DNA from: an uncultured Dongia sp.
GTDB lineage: Bacteria; Pseudomonadota; Alphaproteobacteria; Dongiales; Dongiaceae
Direction: 5' to 3'
DNA: 64,000 bases
NCBI RefSeq assembly: GCF_936916975.1
Contig: NZ_CAKZGO010000004.1
Span: 1 to 64,000 of the forward strand
Under the pieces are notes generated by a model, which was not told the DNA's origin, searched no databases, and was given only the letters and a program-made list of their open reading frames with translations. The position numbers and the translations under genes were made by a program. Within the stretch, counting starts at the first letter, position 1; each line of letters begins with the position of its first letter. Shown here piece after piece: positions 54,512 to 63,500 of the stretch.

Positions 54512-57268
54512 ATGGGGATGGCGAGCGTTCCCGGCGAAACCACCAACGTGCGCGACCCGGTCGCGGACGATGCGCTGATGCTCTACCGCGCCATGCTCGA
54601 CAACGCTCCGTGGGGCGTCTTTCATTCGACCGCCGACGGACACTATATCAGCGTCAACCGGGCGCTCGCGACACTCTGCGGCTATGCCACCCAGGCAGAG
54701 ATGATGGCCGCCGTCACGGACATCGCCCGGCAGATTTATGTCGAGCCGGGCACGCGGGTGGAATTTCTGCGCCGGATGCAGACCGACGGGATCGTCAAAT
54801 CGTTTGAATCGCGCATGTACCGTGCGGACGGGTCGATCATCTGGGTGTCCGAGAACACCCGCCCGGTTCATGATTCCGCCGGTAATTTTCTCTATTTCGA
54901 GGGCACCGTCGAAGACATCTCGCGCGTCAAGCTCGCGGAGGAGGACTTTCGGCAGCGGGAGGCGGGGTTGCGCCAGCTCATCAACACGATCGGTGTCGGC
55001 GTCAGCTATTGGGACCGCAATCTTATCTGCCGCTTCGCCAACGATGCGCATCAAGGCTGGGCCGGTCTCGGACCGGACGACATGCTGGGCGCACATCTGG
55101 AAAGACTGATGGGGCCGGAACGCTTTGCGGCTCAGCGGGCCTATCGCGACGCTGTCTTCAGAGGTGAGATCACCGCGTTCCATCTGCCCCTCACCACACA
55201 GGCCGGCAAGGACGTCGTCCTGCAAATCGTGCTGACGCCGGACATCCGGGCCGGTGAAGTCGCGGGCTATTACGCCGTCGGCATGGACGTGACGGCCCTG
55301 GTCCGGGCGGAGTCCGAACTGGCGGCGCGCGAGCAGGAATTGCGCCTGCTGGTCAACAGCATCCCGGCCACCATTTCCTATTGGGACCGCGAGCTCATCT
55401 GTCGCTTCGCGAATGACAGGTACAGCCATTGGTATCCGTCGAAAGCGATCGTCGGCATGCATGCCAGCGATTTCCTTGGCGAGGCACAGTTCGCTGGCGA
55501 CCAGCATCGTCACGCGGCAGCCCTGCGCGGCGAGCGGATATCCTTCATGGCCACGATGACCGGCGACGATAATGTTGCGCGACATCTCCAGGTGGATTTC
55601 GTACCGAAGTTCGAGGGCCTCGAGGTCGTGGGCTTCTATGCCATCGGCACCGACTTGACCGATCTCAAGAACGCCGAGATCGCCCTGCGGGAAAACGAGG
55701 AACGCTACCGCGAGGTGTTCAACAACATCGCCGACGCGATCTTCCTCAATGAAGTGACACCGGACCGCCGCTTCCGGGTTCTGGAGGTCAACCCGGCCGC
55801 CGAACGCCAGATGGGCATCAGCGCCGCGGAACTGGTCGACCGCTGTGTCGAGGAATACCTGCCGCCGAAGACCGCCGAATTGATCAACTGGCACTTTCGT
55901 CACTGCCTGGAAAGTGGCGATGTCCACCGGTTCGAGGCGGGGCTGGATATCGTTGGCGGACATCGCATCATGCATGTCACCTTCGTGCCGATCCGCGATG
56001 ACACCGGCACGGTGCGGCGCATTCTGGGCCTCGGCCGCGACATGACCGAGGCGCGCGAACTGGAACAGGCGATCCTGGCCAGCGAGGATCGCGAGCGGCT
56101 CGCCCATGGCCGCCTGATGGACGCGATCGAAAGCCTGCATGACGGCTTTGTGCTGTGGGGGCCGGATGGACGCATCCGCATGCTCAACCGGGCGGTGACG
56201 GAACTCTACTTTCCGCCCGGACGCGGCTTTGTCATCGGCATGTCGTACCGCGACGCCCACGATCAGTTCGTGCATGCCTGGCGCTCGGTCGGCCTCGAAC
56301 CGCATCAGGTCTACCGCGCGGGAGAACGCATGCGGCAGTTTGCGGATCTCGCGGTCTCCGATGAGGGGATGGCCGCCTTCGCGGTCGATTGGCTGGCGAC
56401 ATTCACCGGGACGAGCCCGGAAATTCCCGGCGCCTATGGCCGCTGGTTCGTGATCCATCGGCAGCGAACCCGCGAAGGCGGCTTCGTCGAATTCTGGATC
56501 GACGTCACTGAACGCCGGAACAGGGAACGGGAACTGCACGCCGCCTTGCATGAGGCGGACGCCGCCAACCGGGCGAAGTCACGCTTCCTCGCGCAAATGA
56601 GCCATGAACTGCGTACGCCGCTCAACGCCGTCATCGGCTTCTCCGATCTGATGCTGCGGGGAATCGCCGGACAGATGAGCCCGGTGCAGTCGGAATATTG
56701 CGGCTATATCCACAACAGCGGTGAACATCTGCTGCAGCTGGTCCAAGGGGTGCTCGATTACGCCGCCATCGAATCCGAGGATGTGAAGGTCACCCTTGAG
56801 ACGATCGATGCGACACTGGTTCTCAGCCAGGCGCGCGAATTGATGTTGCCCATTGCGCAGAAGGCCGGGGTCCATCTGTCGCCGGCGCGCACGGGTGCCG
56901 CCTGGGTCCACGCCGACACGCTGCGGCTGCGCCAGATCCTCATCAATCTCATGGCCAACGCGGTGAAGTACAATCGGCCGGGCGGCGAAGTCCGGCTCGA
57001 CATCCTCTCTTTGCCGGCAGATGCGTGGCGGATCACTGTCGCCGATGACGGGATCGGCATTCCAAAGGAGCGGCTGGGCGAACTATTCCGCCCCTTTGAA
57101 CGATTGGGGCAGGAAGTCAGTGGCGTGGAAGGTACGGGTCTTGGTCTGGTGCTGGTGCATCGGCTGGCCGAACGTATCGGTGGCACCGTCGGCGTTGAGA
57201 GTGATGCCGGCCGTGGCAGCACATTCTGGATCGACCTACCGGCAGCGCCAGTACCGGACAACGGCTAG
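54512..57268 (+). CDS. Soluble multi-PAS sensor histidine kinase
   Basis: A 918-residue kinase with no transmembrane segment. Five PAS-like domains in a row (about 20-145, 150-270, 275-390, 395-520, 530-680); the second and third share YWDR-LICRFAND, an internal duplication. Then HisKA with the phosphate-accepting His in AQMSHELRTPLNAVIGF (about 692), and HATPase_c with N box INLMANAVKYN, G1 VADDGIGIP, G2 EGTGLGLVLVHRL. Hybrid receiver domain absent. Start at ATG 54512 is a choice; the frame is open to 54398. No response-regulator gene is next to it, so the partner is unknown. Ligand unknown. Confidence 0.87.
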   Translation: MGMASVPGETTNVRDPVADDALMLYRAMLDNAPWGVFHSTADGHYISVNRALATLCGYATQAEMMAAVTDIARQIYVEPGTRVEFLRRMQTDGIVKSFESRMYRADGSIIWVSENTRPVHDSAGNFLYFEGTVEDISRVKLAEEDFRQREAGLRQLINTIGVGVSYWDRNLICRFANDAHQGWAGLGPDDMLGAHLERLMGPERFAAQRAYRDAVFRGEITAFHLPLTTQAGKDVVLQIVLTPDIRAGEVAGYYAVGMDVTALVRAESELAAREQELRLLVNSIPATISYWDRELICRFANDRYSHWYPSKAIVGMHASDFLGEAQFAGDQHRHAAALRGERISFMATMTGDDNVARHLQVDFVPKFEGLEVVGFYAIGTDLTDLKNAEIALRENEERYREVFNNIADAIFLNEVTPDRRFRVLEVNPAAERQMGISAAELVDRCVEEYLPPKTAELINWHFRHCLESGDVHRFEAGLDIVGGHRIMHVTFVPIRDDTGTVRRILGLGRDMTEARELEQAILASEDRERLAHGRLMDAIESLHDGFVLWGPDGRIRMLNRAVTELYFPPGRGFVIGMSYRDAHDQFVHAWRSVGLEPHQVYRAGERMRQFADLAVSDEGMAAFAVDWLATFTGTSPEIPGAYGRWFVIHRQRTREGGFVEFWIDVTERRNRERELHAALHEADAANRAKSRFLAQMSHELRTPLNAVIGFSDLMLRGIAGQMSPVQSEYCGYIHNSGEHLLQLVQGVLDYAAIESEDVKVTLETIDATLVLSQARELMLPIAQKAGVHLSPARTGAAWVHADTLRLRQILINLMANAVKYNRPGGEVRLDILSLPADAWRITVADDGIGIPKERLGELFRPFERLGQEVSGVEGTGLGLVLVHRLAERIGGTVGVESDAGRGSTFWIDLPAAPVPDNG

Positions 57269-57480
57269 TTTTTGCGCAAAAGGCATGCTATGGTGTGATA
57301 TTAATGCTCATATGTTGATCAGGGAAATTTCCATCAAATTTGAGCTAATTACCGGGGTCTCGACACTTCATTAACTTCTTGCGCAGATAATCAGCGAATC
57401 GTGCAAGAGACCCGCCGCCTACAGGTTGCGGGCAGCGTGGGCAACGGGATAGCGAAGCCGCTATCCATGTGAGGTCGCGG

Positions 57481-57762
57481 ATGATGACATTGCCACCCGA
57501 CGACCTGAGCCAGTCGGACACCATTGACGACCAGTCAGCGCAAGACCAGATCACGCGGCTGGTTTCGGAACGCGCCAGCTATGGCGAGCAAAAGAATGCC
57601 ATCCACAGAGCCATCTACCGGCGCCGGCTGCGTGACGAAATGCAGCGTGTCTGGGGCACCGACGATTTACCCCAGGCACCGACAAGCCGGCCTCTATACT
57701 ACTATCTGGCCCTGACCGGGATGGCCGGATTTCTCGTGCTCCTGCTGGCCGTGCTGATCTGA
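57481..57762 (+). CDS. Hypothetical small protein with C-terminal membrane helix
   Basis: A 93-residue protein, acidic and helical in its N-terminal two-thirds (DDQSAQDQITRLVSERASYGEQKNAIHRAIYRRRLRDEMQRVWG) and ending with a membrane helix (YYYLALTGMAGFLVLLLAVLI). The ATG at 57481 has GAGG 6 bases upstream; a second ATG follows at 57484. Tail-anchored topology is suggested. Not recognised. Confidence 0.6.
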   Translation: MMTLPPDDLSQSDTIDDQSAQDQITRLVSERASYGEQKNAIHRAIYRRRLRDEMQRVWGTDDLPQAPTSRPLYYYLALTGMAGFLVLLLAVLI

Positions 57763-58091
57763 GCCCAGCTTGATCTGAGCCCGATTTGAGTCGGGTACCG
57801 GGCGTCGCTGTTAAGCTCCCCATTCCCTTCAACGCCACTCCCCGCCCACCCCGATTTTCTGTTGCGATGCAGCGGAAAGCGGATAGGCTGAGCTGGGGTA
57901 TGCGCAAATGACGCATATCCCCGGCGCTGTAGGGGAGCGCCGTGACTGTCTGATGAGGTGAAAGGAGTTCGGCGTGGTGCCGCGATCGGTGCCATGGACC
58001 TGAAACTGGCCAGAAACTGGCCAGAAACTACTCTGGGAGGAGCGACCTGATTTGCGCCAAACAATAAACGCAAACATGGAGAGCTTCACAG
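57763..58091 (+). promoter_or_regulatory. Structured leader of the ammonium transporter gene
   Basis: No gene in these 329 bases. In order: an 11-bp direct repeat GATCTGAGCCC (57756-57766 and 57772-57782, overlapping the stop codon of the previous gene), a hairpin of about 10 bp with a one-base bulge (57895-57921, TATGCG/CGCATA core), directly followed by a perfect 7-bp hairpin CGGCGCT/AGCGCCG (57922-57942), and 2.6 tandem copies of GAAACTGGCCA (58002-58030). The last is at helical-turn spacing and could bind a regulator. No sigma-54 (GG-N10-GC) promoter was found. Confidence 0.5.
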
Positions 58092-59426
58092 ATGGACATG
58101 ACCGAGATCCAGGCCAAGCTCGATGCGCTCGAGAAGGCCACAGCCATGACGAACACGCTCAATTCCGAGATGTTCTATTGGTGGTGTACCGCCCTGATGA
58201 TCGCCATTCACGCCGGGTTCCTGGCCTATGAAATGGGGGCGTCGCGGGCCAAGAATGCGCTCGCCTCCGGCATCAAGAACATCCTCGCCTTCGCCTTCAT
58301 CACGCCGACCTTCTTCTTCTTCGGCTGGTGGATCTATCTCGCCTTCCCGACCGGCTTCAGCATTTCGGAAGCAGGTGCTGCCGGCCTGCCCTGGTCAGCC
58401 AATATGGGTCCGAACCTCGCCGACAATGCCTCGGGCATCTTCTGGGCAGCCTTCACCCTCTTTGCCGCCACCACTGCCTCGATCATGTCCGGTTCGGTCA
58501 TCGAGCGCATCCGCATCTCCGGCTTTACCATCCTCGCCGTCATCCTGGGTTCCGCGGTATGGATTCTAGGCGCTGCCTGGGGCTGGCATCCGCAGGGCTG
58601 GCTGTCGACCGAATGGGGCCTCCACGATGTGGGCGCCGCGGGCTGCGTGCACATGATCGCCGGTTTCTTCACCTTGGGCGTCCTCATCAATCTGGGGCCG
58701 CGCATCGGACGCTTCAACACCGACGGCACGGCCAATGACATGCCGGGCCACAACATGCCGATGTCGCTCATCGGCCTGATGCTGATCGTCATGGGCTTCT
58801 TCGGCTTCCTCGGCGGCTGCATCATCTATACCGGGAGCGAATGGACCACGATCTACGGCACGCCGACAACGCTCTCGGCCTTCGCCTTCAACACCTTGAT
58901 GGGCGTTTCGGGCGGCATGATCGGCTGCTATCTCGCCACCCGTGATCCATTCTGGATGATGTCCGGCGCGCTTGTCGGCGTCATCTCATCGGCGTCCGGG
59001 CTAGATGTCTACTTCCCGGCCTTCGCCTTCATCATCAGTTTTGCCGGTGGGTTGGTGATCCCCTCGATCAACAATCTGCTGATCAAGCTGAAGATCGACG
59101 ATGCGGTCGGCGCGGTGGCGGTGCACGGCTTTGGTGGTGTCTGGGGCATCATGGCCGTCGGCATCTTCGCCGCCGGTTATCCCAACATCACCGGCCCGGA
59201 AGTCTCCTTCATGGGCCAGTTCAAAAGCATGATCGTGTTCGCCCTGCTGGGTTTTGTGCCGGGCTATGTGTGCTCGCTCGTCCTCAAGAAGGTGGGCCTG
59301 CTGCGCACCAACCAGGGCGCCGAGATCGCCGGTCTCGACATGGCGGAAGTGCCCGTCGCCGCCTATCCGGAAAGTGCCATTCCGGCCTATGCCAAGTCAC
59401 CCTCGGTCCCGGCACCGGCTGAGTAA
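58092..59426 (+). CDS. amt: Ammonium transporter (Amt/MEP/Rh family)
   Basis: A 444-residue protein with about 11 membrane helices that passes ammonium/ammonia. The twin His are present (GCVHMIAGF and AVHGFGGVWG), as is the Asp before the first one (HDVGAAG) and the selectivity-related SGSVIERIRISGF. The N-terminus has a polar stretch (MDMTEIQAKLDALEKATAM) instead of a clear signal. The C-terminus is shorter than in E. coli AmtB, where GlnK docks, and no glnK gene is adjacent, so PII control through a linked partner is not seen. GGAGAG precedes the ATG. Confidence 0.93.
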   Translation: MDMTEIQAKLDALEKATAMTNTLNSEMFYWWCTALMIAIHAGFLAYEMGASRAKNALASGIKNILAFAFITPTFFFFGWWIYLAFPTGFSISEAGAAGLPWSANMGPNLADNASGIFWAAFTLFAATTASIMSGSVIERIRISGFTILAVILGSAVWILGAAWGWHPQGWLSTEWGLHDVGAAGCVHMIAGFFTLGVLINLGPRIGRFNTDGTANDMPGHNMPMSLIGLMLIVMGFFGFLGGCIIYTGSEWTTIYGTPTTLSAFAFNTLMGVSGGMIGCYLATRDPFWMMSGALVGVISSASGLDVYFPAFAFIISFAGGLVIPSINNLLIKLKIDDAVGAVAVHGFGGVWGIMAVGIFAAGYPNITGPEVSFMGQFKSMIVFALLGFVPGYVCSLVLKKVGLLRTNQGAEIAGLDMAEVPVAAYPESAIPAYAKSPSVPAPAE

Positions 59427-59471
59427 GACACCTCCAGCACAGATGAGTCATCTTCAGAAAGGAACCAGCCT

Positions 59472-59639
59472 ATGAACACCTCACCGATCACCAGCTGGGA
59501 CGGGGCCGAGGCATACTTCACCTTTGCCGACAAGCCGGCCGTCCTGGTGGCACTCGTCCTTATCGCCGCCGGCATTTGCGTCGGTGGCATCATCAGCATG
59601 ATTCGCCACGAGAGCTATTCCTACAAAAAGTTCGAATAG
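59472..59639 (+). CDS. 55-residue single-span membrane protein behind the ammonium transporter
   Basis: A small gene starting with ATG at 59472, with AAAGGAA 7 bases upstream, 45 bases behind the amt stop and directly before the terminator at 59655. Translation gives MNTSPITSWDGAEAYFTFADK, then one hydrophobic helix (about residues 22-44, PAVLVALVLIAAGICVGGIISM) and a short polar tail IRHESYSYKKFE. The good ribosome site, the position between amt and terminator and the membrane helix all support translation. It is probably co-expressed with the transporter and may be a subunit or regulator of it. I know of no named family. Confidence 0.75.
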   Translation: MNTSPITSWDGAEAYFTFADKPAVLVALVLIAAGICVGGIISMIRHESYSYKKFE

Positions 59640-59654
59640 GTCGGTCTCAGCAGG

Positions 59655-59686
59655 AAGCCGCCGGCAGCGATGCCGGCGGCTTTCTT
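59655..59686 (+). terminator. Terminator of the amt operon
   Basis: AAGCCGCCGGCA, loop GCGA, TGCCGGCGGCTT (perfect 12-bp stem), followed by TCTT. The stem is very stable. Confidence 0.88.
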
Positions 59687-59704
59687 GCGGCCGATCGCGC
59701 CCGC

Positions 59705-59745
59705 CAAAACAAAACCGCCCGGCACCTTGTGGGCACCGGGCGGTT
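59705..59745 (-). terminator. Terminator of the phasin gene
   Basis: On the minus strand AACCGCCCGG and CCGGGCGGTT form a 10-bp stem with a 13-base loop, followed by TTGTTTTG. It ends the phasin transcript 47 bases behind its stop codon. Confidence 0.85.
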
Positions 59746-59791
59746 ATCATCGCGGCCTGGTCGGCCGGCGAGAATAGCTGGTCGACGAAGT

Positions 59792-60307
59792 TTACTTCTT
59801 CGCAACCTTGGCAACAGCGGCCTTCACTTCTTCGATCTGGTCGACGAAGCGGCTCTGGATGAGCGAGGCAACTTCCGTGTTCGACTTCTGCACGAGATCC
59901 GTGAGCTCACGAACGTTGGCAACGGCCTGCTCGAAGCCGGCCTTGGTCAGCTCGGCCTGCTTCACGAACTTCTCTTCGGCGCTGGTCGGCTCGGCCAGTT
60001 CCTTGGCAACCTTGCCGAACTCTTCAACCGCCTTGCGGGCGATTTCAGCCTGGCGCTGGGCCACGGCCTTGACGCCTTCGAAGGCGGCCTGGTTGGCGGC
60101 GGTCAGAACTTCGAAGTTCTTCTTCTGGGCAGCAACGACGCCTTCGAAATCGAAGAGGCCGGCTTTGCCGTTGGCGAAGGTCTTCGTGTAATCACCGAAC
60201 CACTTGCCGAAATCGGCCTGGATCTTGGTGAAGTCCATCTTGGTGAAATCCGGGAAAGCCGGGGTCGTCGGGGTGGCGGTCTCGAACGTGCTCTGGGTCT
60301 TGGCCAT
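59792..60307 (-). CDS. Phasin family protein
   Basis: A 171-residue, almost fully helical protein of the phasin family, which coats polyhydroxyalkanoate granules and controls their size. N-terminal part is Pro/Phe-rich (FPDFTKMDFTKIQADFGKWF), followed by amphipathic helices (GVVAAQKKNFEVLTAANQAAFEGVKAVAQRQAEIARKAVEEFGKVA) and an Ala/Lys tail. No Cys and no membrane segment. GGAGACG lies just before the ATG. Two PhaR-type boxes lie upstream. Confidence 0.93.
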   Translation of the reverse strand: MAKTQSTFETATPTTPAFPDFTKMDFTKIQADFGKWFGDYTKTFANGKAGLFDFEGVVAAQKKNFEVLTAANQAAFEGVKAVAQRQAEIARKAVEEFGKVAKELAEPTSAEEKFVKQAELTKAGFEQAVANVRELTDLVQKSNTEVASLIQSRFVDQIEEVKAAVAKVAKK

Positions 60308-60352
60308 GGTGGCGTCTCCTCAGTAAAAACGGTTTCTAGCGAAATTGGTTCG

Positions 60353-60430
60353 TTGTGCACTGCACAATCTGAAGGTCTATATGAGGCAGAACCGACCGGA
60401 AATCAAGGGCTTTTTTGCTGCAATGCAATA
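60353..60430 (-). promoter_or_regulatory. Two PhaR/AniA-type boxes upstream of the phasin gene
   Basis: TTGTGCACTGCACAA (60353-60367) is a perfect 15-base palindrome with one central base. TTGCTGCAATGCAATA (60415-60430) holds a second TGCA-N-TGCA core (60419-60427). PhaR, which represses phasin genes until polymer granules titrate it away, binds TGC/GCA-rich palindromes of this kind. The rest of the 60308-60571 gap is A+T-rich and shows no gene. Confidence 0.6.
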
Positions 60431-60571
60431 AACAACGAAGATATCATTATATATCAATTACTTAATTGTGAAATTTTCGCCCAAAAAAGCAGCACTAAAC
60501 AGCTTAATAAACAAGCACTCGCTTGCATCGCAATATATATGGTGCGCGGTCCATGGAATTGCCAGCCGCGA

Positions 60572-63500
60572 TCAGTAGTCCCATTCCCAATAGATTCCGG
60601 CCTTGCCGGTCGAGTTGGCGCCGACTTCGCCCTCGACCTTGACGTTGGGCGTCACTTCCACCTCCACCGTGGCGGCGCTCGAACTGCCGGCAGTCCCCTG
60701 CTTCACACCGACATAGACGCCCTCGCTGACATAGCGCCCTGCACCCAGGCTCGGGCCGGCGGTGCCGTCGCCGGCATCGACGCTGAGACGGTCGAGCCCG
60801 GTTTCCTTGCGGATCTTGTCGAGGAGATCGGTGCCGCCGCCGACACCCGCCAGCTCCGCCGTCGCCTGGGCGAGTTGGATCGCTTCGAGGGCGGAGAGCG
60901 AGCCGGACGCCTTGCCGAACAGCAGGCGGGACAAGATCTCATCTTCCGGCAAGGGCGGGGTTGAGCTCAGGCTGATGCGCACCAGGCTGACATGGCCACC
61001 GACATTGACCGCCACGTCATACCCTTCCGCCCGCGCATTGGCGGTGAAGTCGAGCACCGGGTCGATCTTGGGCGCACCGTCGAAGATCACCTGGCCCCGG
61101 CTGAAGGAGAGCTGGCGGCCGACGAGATCGAGCGTGCCGCGCCGCATTTTGATGGCGCCATTGATCAGCGGCTGGTCGGCCGTCCCGGTAATCTTGAGGG
61201 CGCCGCCCAACTCGGCATCGAGGCCACGGCCGCGGATCGACATCTGCTGCGGCACGTCGACTGCGATGTCGAGAGCAATCCCCAGCGACTTCGATGGCGG
61301 CTTGGCCGCCGCCTCGATCTTGGCCGCGCGGACCGGCGGGACATTGATCTCGACCGTCTCGATTTCCTGGATGCTGGGCGGCAGATTGTCCGGGATGCGG
61401 ATCTCCGCCTTGCGCAGTGTGATATTGCCGGCCAGCGTCACCTGTTCCGTGAGATCGCCGCCAGCCTGCAAGCGCGCATCGGCGACCGCAAAGGCGTCCG
61501 GCATGTTGAGCACCTGGGCCTTGTCGAGGTTGAGGGCGATCTCGACCGGCATCGCTTCACCCAATCCAACCTGCCCCTGGCCGCTGATACGCCCGCCGCC
61601 CGGCGTGTTGGCGGAGAGGCTGACAAGATCGATGCGCTGGCCATTGCCGCGGAGTTCCGCCATCAGCTTCCGCAGCTTGATGCCATAGCGCACATTGTCA
61701 TAGCGCCCATCGCTGACCTTGATGCTGCCGGAAAGACCGGGGGCGCCCAGCGTACCGTCGGCCAGCAGATCGACATCCGCCTTGCCGGAGACGCGGTCGG
61801 CACCACCTGCCAGCACGATATCGAGGATGGAGAGATCGAGCGTTCCCTTGGCATTCGCCTGCAAGGTCGCGTTGGGGTTGAATGCCGGAAAGCCTGTGGC
61901 TGGATCGGCCGGCAGTCCCAGTGCCGCGGAGAGATCGAGGCCGCCGCCAGTGGAAAAGCTGAAGCGTCCATCGGTTGTCACGCGCCCACCGCGCCACTCG
62001 CCCGTGAGGTCAAAGCCGGCGGAAAGGCCGCGCTGCCCGCGCAGACCCATTTCTTTGCCCGCGACACTGAACTGCGCTGTCGGATTGCTGCGCGGACCGG
62101 AGAGCGCCAGCGTCGCATCCACCGTGCCCACGGCATCGACGCCAGGATCGGCGACTTTCAGCAGTGCCAGCGGGAATTGCGCAATTTTGAGATCGACCTC
62201 ATTGCCGGCGGGGCTGGTCGCAGCATCGAGCGTGATCCGACCATCGCGGGCGCGAAGATCAAGGCCTGTCACGCGCATCGTCTCGCCTTCCCGCGTGAGG
62301 GTGGCCGGGCCGGCCAGAGTCACCTGTTCTGCGCGGTAGCTGGCGGTGAGTGCCGTCAAGGTGATGGCCTGGCGTTCCGGCAGGTTTGCAAGATCGGCGG
62401 CGAGATCGAGGGCGATCTCCGTGCCGCTTGCTTGCGCCGTGATCGCCATGCCATCGGCGATGCTGCGCGCGGTAAGGGCGACCGTGTCCAGCTTCTGCCC
62501 GCTCGCCGCCACGTCGCGCAAATCGACACGGCCGTCGATGGACGGCATGCCAGCCACATCGCCGATCTGCGCCGCAATCGTGCCATCACCGATGGTTGCC
62601 GTCTGCGCATAGGCCAGATCCCGCATCGTCGCGTTCACCCCGACATTCTGTTTGCCGCCGTCGTGGCTGAGCACGATGTCCGCCGTGATTGCGCCGGCAA
62701 GATCGAGGCCGGTAAGACGCTGCAACTCGGCCAGCGCCGGCATGTCGAGAGTAAGATTGCCGGCGACCAGAGTGCCTGTCACATCCGCCTGGCCACTCAC
62801 ACTGCTGCGACCGAAGCCGAGCCTCATGTCACGGATAGCGATGGTCCCGTTCTGCGGTTGCTGGATGGCGCGGGTGTTGATGCTGGCCTTCAACCCGTCG
62901 ACCATCGCCGTCCCATTGACGACCAGTTGCGGCGCGTTGACCAGATCCTGCCCGTCGATGTTGAGGGCTACCGCCGTCGCGCTGCGCTGGTCATAGGTGA
63001 TCTGTTTGGAGGTCAACACCGCCGCGATCTGCGGTGCTGCTTGTGTGCCGGAAATCTTCGCCTGCAACGCCACCGCGCCCTTCGCCGCCGGATCGAGGGC
63101 GGAAAGATCGCTGAGGGCAGCCTCGAGCGCCATGTCGATCACCGCCCCTTTGACGGTGCCGGACGCGTTGAGCGCGACAGTGCGGCCTTTCAAGGTCGCT
63201 TCCGTCAGGTCGATATCGCCGGCCGTGTCCTGTGTCGCCCGGAGCGCGACGGTCGGGCTGTCGCCCAGCAAGCCATCGACCGCTGCGATCCCGAGCGACA
63301 GAGCCTCCCCTTCTCCCGAGAGGTCGATACGAGCACCTTCGGCGTCCTTGTCGGCCAGGATCGACACGCTGACATTGCCGTTGAGCTGTGCCTGATCCGA
63401 CGTCACCCACGCTCCGAGATCGGTGGCCTTCGCGTCGATCTCGGCATGGAGCGATGTGGTGCCCCAGCCTTCGGCCTGCGCGCTGCCGAACAATGCGAGC

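Noticed and set aside
57945-57975. CTGATGAG...GAAA resembling a hammerhead ribozyme core before amt
   Set aside because: The stem between CTGATGA and GAAA and the third helix are missing, so the three-way junction cannot form.
57763-58091. Sigma-54 promoter for the ammonium transporter
   Set aside because: No GG and GC dinucleotides at the required 10-base spacing with TGGCAC/TTGC context were found.
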